Positions 13,806 through 25,800 of a stretch of DNA of 64,000 nt are shown here, one piece after another. The notes beneath the pieces are model-generated. The model searched no databases and had not been told where the DNA came from. It saw only the letters and a program-made list of their open reading frames with translations. The first letter of the stretch is position 1, and each line of letters begins with the position of its first letter. The translations under genes and the position numbers were made by a program. Where the stretch lies: contig CM035352.1 in assembly GCA_020137815.1 (NCBI GenBank), positions 4,570,998 to 4,634,997 of the forward strand, written 5' to 3'. The DNA comes from Hormiphora californensis. Its lineage: Eukaryota > Ctenophora > Tentaculata > Cydippida > Pleurobrachiidae.

Positions 13806-16800
13806 GTGTGCGAGAGAGAGACTGAGAGAGGTAGATAGAGATAGACAGATTGAAGGATAACAATTAACAATTAACGAGATATGCCGTTAATTATGGCAGT
13901 AGCCTAAAGGTGTTACCCCCGTGACACCACATGGGCCCGGGCATCCAAACTAATTTATTTAATTGGTTTTTGGACTTAATTATATATATATATTGTACCA
14001 GAACCTATAAAACCCGAGAAGGGTTAATTGACTGTGGTTTAATTGATTAATTAATTGATTAATTAATTGATTAATTAATTGATTAATTAATTGATTAATT
14101 AACTGATTAATTAATTAACTGTAGTTTAAACGAACCTGCTGTGACGTCACATTAAACCAGATCTCAGGAATAAACGCAGGTGCTTCGAACATCTCAACTA
14201 GCACTTCTAGAGAAATAAAGCCAGAGGGGGCCACTGAGTTGAGGTTTCGGTGCAGCTCCTGGATCTGTGTGAGAGAGGAGGGGTGTGAGTTAGTGTAGTA
14301 CGTGATTCATGGTTCAGAACTCCTATTGTATGAGCCAAATTTAATGGGAAATTGCCAAATTGAGAAAGGGAAAGGGAGGGAGTACTATGTACTTAGTACC
14401 ATTAGATAGATAGTAAAACAGCGGCTAATGGAATTCTAGCGAATAAGTTGCAACTGAGTTCTATCCCCTAACTTTATTCAATCTCCTGACAAAGTAATAA
14501 TCTCAATTCTAATAAAGAAAAGATTTAATTTATAGCTTGTTTAACAATAACATGAATCCAATACAGTCGGACCCCGATTTACCGGGCCCCGATTTACCGG
14601 AACCCCGATTTACCGGGAGGATAAACTTCCCCCGATATAAGAAATTGACGATATTTTGCCCCGATATACCGGGCACCCCGATTTACCGGGCAAAACCCTT
14701 TCCCCCGAGCATCCCGGTAAATCGGGGTCCGACTGTAGTTTGGCACAAAATCATCTCCCACATCTTGTTGTTCTTTAAAATCAGGGAGTACCCTGTGATC
14801 CGCTCCCTCCCCAAAAACACTCTTCAACAAAGCCCGAAATCCCTTCAGTGTGTGGAGACAACACGGAATATCATTTAGTTTCAGAGTTGGTACCATCTCA
14901 CCATCTCTATCCTGTAGAAACACATCTGCATCACCCTCCAACTCCGTTCCAGAGACATCAATATCCGATTTGAACACCAATCCTACCAGTTTTCCATCCT
15001 TCTCAACCAGATCATTTCTGATGTTGTAGACTCGCGGGCAGTTGTAATAAATGCTGGCATGGGATGTCGGGGGCAGTGTCTTGTGAGCGATTAGGTAATC
15101 AAAGTTGCGGTGATCAATAATCAACACACCTCCAGGTTTGAGAAGGTCTCTAAAGTTTGTCAGAGCCCTAATATGGGTCTTCCCCTCCCCCTCAAAGTCA
15201 GGTAAAGTTGTAAACGAGTTGCCGATACAGATGATTGCATCATACCCTCCCTCCGGGTGATCCACTTTCGCTCCCTCCACTAAATCCACCCAATCTCCCC
15301 ACCCAACTTGCCACTTTGCAAACCTCTCATCACCACTCCTCCCCTCCTTCTCCCTGACAGCCCTGGCTACAAAGTTCTCCTCGACATCAGAACTTGTGAC
15401 GTCATACCCCTCCTCCACCAGCATAACGCTATCAATCCCAGAGGCACACGCCACGTCGTACACAGTCTTTACATTTGAACCCTCCAAAATGGAGAGCAGT
15501 GTGGATTTGTAGTGTGATAACCGGACATCCACATCACCCATGTAGAGATGCCATATCCGGGCTTCCCGTCCATCGGCGTAGGGACGATCCTCTTGTCTTT
15601 CAAAGTTAGACATGTTCCGATCGAGGGAGTAGAGACCCGAGTTTAGTGTTTAGTGGCGATTCCAAAAAAGAGCATAGAGAAGTGAAATACGGAAGTAAAC
15701 TCTAGTAGAAATATATATATTGTGTAAACATGGTCCTGGGTACGGTAGGTATTATTATAGCAGACACAAAATACACCCTCCTAAATATCCTCCCCTATCC
15801 CCCATATGTGGTGGCTCGTGAACCGGAAGCTCACATTAATCTGTGTATTTCAGTCTCCCAATGACATGAGTGCAGTAGTGCAGTATTATAATTGTGGTTG
15901 TTATGATTCATGTTCAACACTGGATTATATTCGGCAAATTGATATATTGTTAAACAGCTACCTGAGCGATGGAAAAGATAGTGGGAGATGGCATCTCTAT
16001 CGGTGGATCTGGAAGTGGAGTAGCGGGTGGTTCGAACATCTTGTACCCCATGTTAACAGAAAACTGTTCATCAACCAACTGGATCTGCTGAATTAGTGGC
16101 TTCTCACTTTCAATAACATCCCGTAACATCTCACACATTATCTTGATGCTGAAAGAATATAATTGTCAGTGATTATTGCAGTGTTTGTATTTCGTTCTTT
16201 CGATTCGGGATTCCCCGATGGTTTGGGGCTACTTTGGTTTGTTGTGCTTCATTTTACTTGTCCATCACTTGTGTGGCCATCACACAAATCAGCGATGGGG
16301 TTTGGGGAAGTTGGGGTTCATTAGGGGGATAATAAATTAGGAGTGTTGAGGACTCTTCCCGCTCATTACCTTTCCATCTCCTGTTTGAACCTATCTCCGA
16401 TCCATTCTTGTTGAAGTTTGTACATTGCAGCAGCTTGTTCCTTCAAATCTTTGATAACATTGATCGCTCTCAACTGTAATGATGTCGAATCAGGGAGTCA
16501 TAATCATGTAATCGTAGTGTATGGTGTAACAAGATTAAAATCTCAAACTCGAACATTTCTAGCCATGTCATCCAAAATGACTGATTCTACGCAAAGAAGA
16601 AATAATACCTTGATGGTGGCTAGTTTCAGATTGAACGCCTTATCCTCACAGAGTAGGGCTGCAACAGATTCCATGGCGGCCCTCTCCAACATCTTTTGTC
16701 TGGCAATCTCCTCTGGAGTGGGCTCTGGTACTGGGGTTCCAGCAGTGGGAGTGACAGCGGGGGAAGCACTTTTCTTGCCTTTTCCCTTTCCCTTTCCTCC

Positions 16801-19800
16801 CTTATCTTTACCTTTACCTCCCTTTCCCTGTCGGGAGCGGGAACGCTGGGGTATTAGCATGAGCACACGTGGATTTTATCTCCCCTCATTATCCAGGATA
16901 ATGCGGGGTTGGGATATAATTTCGAGTAAGAAACTAAGTTATTAGTAAAAGTACATGACAGTCAGACCCCGACCTACCGGGATGCTCGGGGGAAAGAGTT
17001 TTACCCGATAAATCAGGGTCCGACTGTATCTAACAAACTGTCGACCACATTCTTATTACCTTGCCAGCGTCACCACCTTCTTCATCAGAAGCGGGCTGTT
17101 TCAGTTGATCGATAACAGCAACAGCTGCCAGATACGCCTCCACAATCTGGGCTTCCTCACAGTCCTGCTGGGGTGTCTCCCTTCTGGCACTCTTTCGACC
17201 TGATTGGGGCGCTGAGGGGTGCAGGGGTGAGGACAGACGGAACATTTCAGGGGAGATGGGATGTAGGGAAGATCGGGATCATGGATGGAAAGTTGACGGA
17301 TCGAATCTTTTTTGGTGTTGTGAGGTACAAGGACATCATGACCATCGTCGCTAGAAGACTCACTACGAAACATTAATGTACTCACTCTCACGTTCCATTC
17401 CCTTTCTTGCTACCAATGGAATTCGTCTCTCTGGTTCCTGTTCTCCGCTCTCTTCAGACTCAACAGCAGGGACTCCGGGCGTTGCCCCACTTGGGCTGGA
17501 GCCAACTTTCCCAGCAGAACGGCTTCTCTCACTTCGTGCCGAGGATCTATCTCCTTTCTCATCACTGAAAATTTAATCATGCTGTTTGTGTACAAACAAA
17601 TAATCTGATTCTGTAGTTTAGACTCAAGTGGACATAGTCACAGACTAGACTGACACTGACAGTCTGTCAGAAGTTTCCCACGGTCGAACATGCGCGCATG
17701 TGGGTTATGCGCGCGAGGTAAACTCTCCATTTGGTTTGGTCCTGTCGTCATGGTGATTTGAGTAGACCCCCCTGACAATATGTAACAACATACCTGGGAG
17801 GGACAGGAGTCTCCGTAGGGGGCAGTTCAACGAGAGGAACTCTAATGAACTCCTTTCGCGGTTCTTCCAGCACTTTACCCTCCACAACTTGGTAGTAGTC
17901 TCTAACAAGACGCACAGACCCCTGGTATCGATCAACTTCAGCCTGAAGAGAGTCAGGATTTGAAAATTCTGTCGAATTTTTCCTTACTGTGACAATATAC
18001 CGAGACGAGTTAAATCTTTACCTGCATAAGCTGAATATAGTGATTGGTTAGGATTCCTATTCTATCTTCCAGCCACTGCTCAGTAATAATACTTTGTCTC
18101 TCTTCCTCAGCCTCTTCTTTCTTCTTGTCTGAGATATCCCATAACGTCTCCTGAACATCCTAAAATATGGGAGATGTTAGTTCAATTACCTAACTTTTGT
18201 AAAAGGAGGGTTAGAACATTTTTCAGAAGATATGGAAATAAACTACACTTTTGATCAAAACAAGATCCAAACACAAACCTCGACAGTCTGATGTAGCTCA
18301 GCCTTCATTTCCCCATCTTCTCTCATGTCATCAGCGACCGCATTGTAATTCTTGACCCAGCTCGTAACAAACGTTTGCTTGTTATCGGGTCTCTGTAGGA
18401 ACTTCACAAAATTCTTCTTCGTAGCGAAGAAATATCGAATAATCGTCTCCCGTTCCTCCCTAATTTTCTTGAAGGTGTGCTTGCAAAGGTCCACGTATGT
18501 GTCCTGAACTAACTCCCACTGCGGGTAGAGGATATTGGCACTGTCAGGGGCGATGGGTTCATTCACATACTCCCATTCATCACTCCCTGGGAGGGTACTA
18601 GCTGAGGATGGCTCCTCAGTAATTGTCTCAGGGACTCCCTCAGGGGCGGCCGGGGTGTCTCCTACTGCAGCTGGGGTTCCAGGAATCCAGGTCTTCTCCA
18701 GCAGCAGGGGTAGCAGGCGTGGCACTATCACCCTCTGGTACGGTGGTGGCTGGGGTCGGTGGGGCCGGGGTCGGGGTCTTCTTTTCGAGAGATTGGACCA
18801 GAATGTCTTCCACTTTTTCCTCGACATTGCCTGGGAGAGAGATAAATATGAGAAATATGGATAATAGGGAGATGGAGGGAGAAAGAGAGAGAAAGGAGTT
18901 GGTAAAGATCACTTTTGATCGCTATAGCAACTTAAGCCCCCCACAGAGCAATCGCTTACAATGAAAGAGTCTTACATTTCCCTCTCGGAGTATGTGGGAT
19001 TGAGCATCAAGGGACTTACTAATTGGGGGCTGAGCATCAAGGGACTTACTAATTGGGGGCTGAGCATCAAGGGACTTACTAATTGGGGGCTGAGCATCAA
19101 CTGTAATCAGATTATTGAACATCGAGAACCATTTCTCTAGACGAGGCCATTCCTCTTGATATGTTACCAGTCTGCGTGTTAGAGGAGGAATACATGTTAC
19201 ATGTTATATGTGTTAGGATGTTGGTTGTAGAGAGTTTTTGTAGCAAGTTATTAAGTTAACATGTAAAAGGAGTTAGAGAAATATATTAAAAAGAAATTGG
19301 CTCCACAGACATGGTCACGAAACAAGTGTTTTACCATTTGTAGAGTTATCTCGACCAAAACGCGGAGTTTTTACGTCAGCCGACCCGAAACCTGATTAAA
19401 TTTGGCCACCCGCTGGTCTCAGGGTCTCCAAATATGTCAAAATATGTCTGAATTGTCATTTGGGGTCATTTAGACCTTTTAATTACATGTAATTACCCTT
19501 TAATTACATGTAATTACCCTTTAATTACATGTAATTACTTCCAATTACATTCCAATTACTTCAGTACCTCGTGAGCTTTCGAACGCACCCTAGAACACCT
19601 TTCTACTGCTTCTAATTGCCGAGATCTGCATACCCCTTATTTTGACTGTTTTTCGCGTCCTACCCCTTATGGGTTTGGGTACGGCCATCGCCGCACCCCC
19701 TATACGTCGCGGGACCTCGAGACCTTTCCAACGAGCCATAGAAAACCTCTCTACGACTTCAGGGGGCTTCAAAACTTTCACTCTAAAAATATCTATGGTT

Positions 19801-22800
19801 TTATGGTTTATGGTTTTTTTTCATCTGGTATTAAAGGTTGACAAGATACCTAAAACTTTTCGTATATCGTCTTATTTTGATTTATCATTAATTTTCAGCA
19901 TTTTTTCAGAATTTTTTGTCGGCTAGAAAAAAAATTCGAAATAGGGGGTCTACCGATATTGTCAGCACTGGTTTTACTGGGCACACTCACTGCGTCTCGC
20001 AAATTGAAATTCACGTTTCCGGTTCCTCAAAAGATAAAGACTTGATCTTGGTTGCGTTGGATTGGTCTCAATAAGACCTTTCCAACGCTACCAAAACGGT
20101 TTCTGTATCTCATCAGGAACCGGAGATATTACGTTATCAATTTTAAAAAAGGCACACTCATTTGTCAGTAGACCCCCTATTTTGCACATATTTCTAGCCG
20201 ACAAAAAATTCTGAAAAAATGCTGAAAATTAATGATAAATCAAAATAAGACGATATACGAAAAGTTTTAGGTATCTTGTCAACCTTTAAGGGCCTGTCGG
20301 CTCGGCCCCGTTGTTTTAGGGGGGATGGGTTGAGTTTGGGTTATATTCGGGTCGGGGGGCCTTGCCAGGCCCCGAACACAAAACTAGTTACACAAAACTA
20401 GTTAGGTAAGTACACAAAACAATTGTGTTTTACCATTTGTAGAGTTACACAAAACAGTTACACAAAACAGTTACACACAGTTACCGAGGTTGTATCTGCC
20501 GGTACGCGTCGTCTTCTACCTCCGATATTTCTGGTCCTGGGCTATAAAAACTAACCCATCAGAACTTTCAAATAGGGCACATTTGGCACAGTGGGACAAG
20601 ACAAAGGTGGCCTTCTGACAGATGTGTTTGTGACAAACTCGTATTCTTACTGTTGTGGCATCTCGTTGTTTTCTGCTTGGATCTCGGTGAGGAATGAGGT
20701 AGGTGAAGTTGACATGTTTTCCGGTGATCTGTGAGAGGGGTGAGGGGTGAGGTGAGAGGGGTGAGGGGTGAGGTTGCAATGTGTGAGGGGTGAGGTAGGT
20801 GAGGTTGACATGTTTTCAGGTGATCTGTGAGAGGGATGAGGTGAGAGGGGTGAGGTGAGAGGGGTGAGGTGAGAGGGGTGAGGAATGGGGTAGGTGAGGT
20901 TGACATGTTTTCAGGTGATCTGTGAGAGATAATACTACGGTTAATGTACCTAGTCCATTATCATGATCTATGAGAGGGATGAGGTTGTTGCAATGTGAAC
21001 GGGTCCGACAAGAAAAGTGAAAACTGTAGCATATTGTGTAAATAAATGATCTTAGTAAAAGGAAATAAGTGGACTATGTGAATAACAAGTGATGTGACGT
21101 ACGGTTCTTCGAATTGTGTGTCCCGTGATTTACTGAAGAACTGCTGAAGTGTTGGTGATTCGACCTTTCTGTGAGCGTGAAAGAGAGAGGTTATGATGTG
21201 AACCAAACAGGGTATAGCGAAGATTTAACTGAATCAGACAGAGAATAACGAGGATTTAACTGCATCAAACAGAAACAAACTCCTGTTGCTACTACCAACC
21301 CACACTTCACTCCGTCTATTGCTATACACGGCCCCTCTCATATATTCCTAACCCCTGCAGACTATACCTGTGTTTAACGTTGAATTCATCATAAGTAGGT
21401 GGAACCCCCGTGTAACTGCCCTCAGGAGGTGGTCTGTGCTCTTCATGGTATTCCTCCCCGTTCAGGTGCTTCCTCCGTCCACAGGCCCGTTTCAGAGCAG
21501 TTTTATCCGGTATCGACAAGTGTATCACCACATCAATTCCACTCATTGGTGGTGGTGGCTGGGGGAGGGGGGTCATTGATGAACGAATTATTCTATAATC
21601 ATCCCACTCTAATTAGGGAGGGGAGCTAATATCCCAAATCGCTAAAGAGAGGGAACCCTGAAACCAAAGTAAAGATCTTTTATTGACGTATTGGATTAGA
21701 TTGGATTGAGCGCCGAGCGGTTGGCATTTTGCCAATTATTGAGGTATATATGACGTAATTACCGGTGTTGGCTTGTCACACTCAGGCTCCTCTACCAGTT
21801 GATTCTTCTTGCCCTTCTTCTTAGCAGCTGCAGCAGCCTTCCCTGGACTAGGTGTCCTCTGCTGAGATACAGACACCCCAAGGGCACTACTGGGCGTGGC
21901 CCGGTTACTAGCAGGGGTGGATAAGTGGGATGATCTGCTTTCCAGACCTCCATACCCGCTCAGTGCTCTCTCCAGCGCTTTGGCTTGCTTGAGTGTCTTG
22001 GGGAAGTTGTCGATCACCCAGCCAGTGCCCTCAGGAACATTCCTATGGGATGGTGAAATTAAAACGCGTCTAAAACTGCCAACGAGAAGAGTAAACTACC
22101 AAATTAAACACAACCCAATTAACTACCCAATTAACTACCAAGTTAAGTAATTAATTACCTTATTCCTAGAACCAGTATATCCACCAGAGTGGTGACTCCG
22201 ATTGTCTTGCCCTTGCACATGGCCTGTTCGACTAACTTGCCGAGAGCAGCTCTAGGAGAGGGAACCTGTTTAGTGACAGTCTGAAGGGTCGGACCAGGTG
22301 ATGGGGCTTCTGGGGTTGCTGGCTCGCCATCAACTGCTGGTGGGGCCTGAGGGTAACATCTAGGTTAGAGTTGTTATGTTCTAACCCTCCTTTACATACC
22401 TTACTCTCGTTAATTAAGCTCGTATATTTCAAGAAACTTTTAAATAAGAAACTTTTTTTCTAGGAAACTACAGGTGTAGGCAATCCAAAAACAAAAAGAA
22501 TTTCTTCTTTAGGGGGGTGCGACATGTTAATTTTGTTAACTTTGTTAATATTAACATCGAGAAAACAGGTGATTTATTAACAAAATTAACAAAAAGTTAA
22601 CAAACGTTAACAAATGCCATTTATGCCATCTAAATCACCTTTAGCGCGTGTTTTTGGTATTTAACACTTGTTCTGCGAGCAAAGTTGTTCCTTTTGCACG
22701 ATTTGCACACCCCTACTAACCTCTACTACGGCTTTTCTACAGCGATTTGTTCCATTGTGTACATTTTAATAAAAACTAGCCAAACTAAATCGCAATTGAA

Positions 22801-25800
22801 GTCAATTGACCCTAATCCACCTTTTTTAACCCTAAAAACTAAATAAGACGCATAAATTTACCATAAAACAAAAAATATCCCAAAAATCAATTTTTTCTAA
22901 AAAAAACACAAGGATTTGTAGCGAAGCAAATTTTCAATTTTTGACCAAAAAATTGATTTTGGAAATATTTTGTTTCTTTTTCCGACAGAAACATTGTAAA
23001 TCCTCTTCTTTCGTTCAAAGAATCGATTATCAATGAAAAAATCACGTTAAAGTGAGATTTTATACGCTAAATTGAAACATTTGTAACTTTTGGATTTTGA
23101 TCGATTTTGAGCCAAAAAAACATGTATGTCGGACTTTGGTTATCGGAAGAGGCCTAAACCAGTTAAAGTCGTATTATTAACCAATAAGAACAGTATTTGC
23201 TGATTTGTTAACTTTGTTAATTTTGTTAATTAACGTTAATTAACAAAATCGAAAAAAGAGGTGATTTATTAACAATTAACATGTCGTCCCCCCCCTTCTT
23301 TATCAAGAAACTAAACAAGTTAGGGGTGTTCTATTTTGTTGTGGTGTCTGTGAATTGTGTGATTTACATTTGAAAAGTTTCTTATAAAAAAGTTTCTTAC
23401 TAAAGCGTTTCTTAAAAAACGAGAGTAAGGTATTTTGTAAAGAAGGGTTATGTGAAGTGGAGATATATCACGCCAAATTATAAAATAGAAATGCTATCTA
23501 GTGGGAAGTGACATGAATAGTGATAATAGTAAAGCTCAACAAAAAACAAAAAACATCAAATAATCACGCACAGCAGCAGGTGGTTGTTCTGTAGCAGCCT
23601 CCTCTGTAGCGGGGGGCTGTTCCCCAGACTCTGGGGCAGCAGGTTCCTCAGCAGCTGCAGGTACCTCTACAACCTCAGTTACCTCAACAGTTTCACCCTC
23701 CTTGTAAGCAGTCACTGCCTCGTCAACTAGCATGTCAATATCCAATACTTGTACACGTTTCTGTTGGTAGTTGAGGTATACTATCATTGGTATTCTCATG
23801 TACTTATAGTACTCATGGTGACTGATTAAATAAGTGCAAAAAAAACCAATTGTAACTTCGTGAATCGTGTTTTTACCTTTGCTGCTAAAGCTTTCAGTAT
23901 AGACGTCTTCCCAGAGAAAGTTTTTCCTATGATACAAGCTTTGACAGGGAACTCAGGAAATTGTGGAGGAGTAGGAGGTTTGGAAGGCGGATAAACGATA
24001 TCCGTTAGACGTTTCAAGATGTGTCCAAGTATGAAGTTGTTCTGAAGCGGTAGATGGGGAGATATCTCAGGGTGCTCCACAGCCGGGGCCCACTCTCCCT
24101 GTAGCTCCTTGTATTGGATCATATTGCTCTCGTTCAACACGTGCACTGCCTCACTGTCGTCTTCTACTGGTGCTATCTGACCCGTGTTCTCCGTGTAGAA
24201 CCGTCTACCCGCCACAAACAGAGACTGAAGGGGAGAGTATCATTATTGTGTCGTTATAAAACTTGAAGCGAACAGCTATTCTAGTAGTCTCTGTTTGTCC
24301 AGGTCGACAAACTGGATTAGTTTAGAGAAAGCTATAGCCTACAAACTAAGTTTATTATTAATCCTCACCTTCCACTCTCGCCACATTTGTGTGGGGATGG
24401 GCTGCTCGCTAAGCTCCTTATAATGCCCAGCGATGCAAGCAAAATCTACAATCTGCAGAAGGACATCTTTGCACATGCTATATCGTCTGTTGTACTTGGC
24501 CTCCTGGTTCTGCTGCATGATGGACTCATGGCGGGCCAACTCCTTAGCGAATTGGTCCTCGTACTCCTTCTTTCGGAGTCGAGCTACTTCAGCCTCATGG
24601 TTGAGAGCCTCGTCAAAGTCTTGGAGTCTCCGCTGCATGTACTGCTGTTCACGTTGTAGCCTGTAACGGAGATAGTGGGGTTGAGGCGTTGGTGTTTTTC
24701 CTGTAGGCTGAACAAGATGGGAAAGCAGCATGGGGGCTTGGTATATATCCGATTACCTACTGATATATTTTGTGATCAACAGTTTGATCTCTTAGTTATA
24801 ACTACCTATTATTTCGGATAACATCCTTCTCCAGTCTGACTTGGAGAAGTTGAAGTGCAATCCTCCTCTCCAACTGACTTTGTCTCATTAGACACGTGAC
24901 TAACATGTCCTCGTGTTTGGATTGTTCAATGGACTCATGAGATGCCAGTTGTTCAACAAGAACCCTCCTACGACGCTTCTCACGCTCCTGAAAAAACACC
25001 GAATTTAATTTTAGCGAGCCCTAGATTGTATGTGAAATTACTCAATCCCGATAACATCTAGAAAATTTAATTTTTAAATTACCAACCTTTCTAGCTAAGG
25101 CGTCATCGCACAGCCTCATGCGGATCTTTGAGATGTACTCTGCATTTTGTTCAGGCTTCATGACGGTCACTCTGTTATCTTTCAGTGTTATCTTTTGATC
25201 CTTTAGACCACCTTCACCGCGAATGTAGGAACTGGGGAGAGAAGTCAGTATTAGTGGGAAATTAGTTCACCGCCAGATAGGAGATAGGAGTTTGAGGGGA
25301 GAGGGACATTATAGGAAGGCATGTTGAAGTTCCAAAAGTGGAAATGAAGGAGAGAACTGACTAGAGAACAAGGAAAACTAAAATTTGTGAAGAACACTGA
25401 AAAACTTCGAAATCAAACTATATTTTTACAGTACAATTTGAAAGAAAAAACCCTCAAATACACATTTTTACAACCAACCTTAGCCGAGACTTGAGAGAAA
25501 ACAAGGCAATTCAAACTAACAAGCATGGAAAGAAATGTTGTGAAGCAAAGAGGCCTGTTTTTAAATTGTCTCGAATCGCTATGAGAGACACATAAGATAC
25601 ACGCTATCCACACACTCTCTGATCGAGCTGCATCACAGTACCACAGCACTATAACAGTACAGCACAGCTGTAGTACAGTACAGCTTACGAAACCTTCCAC
25701 TCTAATAGAACAGATAGAAGGTACCGGGTACCCCCGCCCCTAAGAAATGGCAGAAGGTAACCCTCTAAGAAATGGCAGTACCACTAATCTGCACCAAGTC

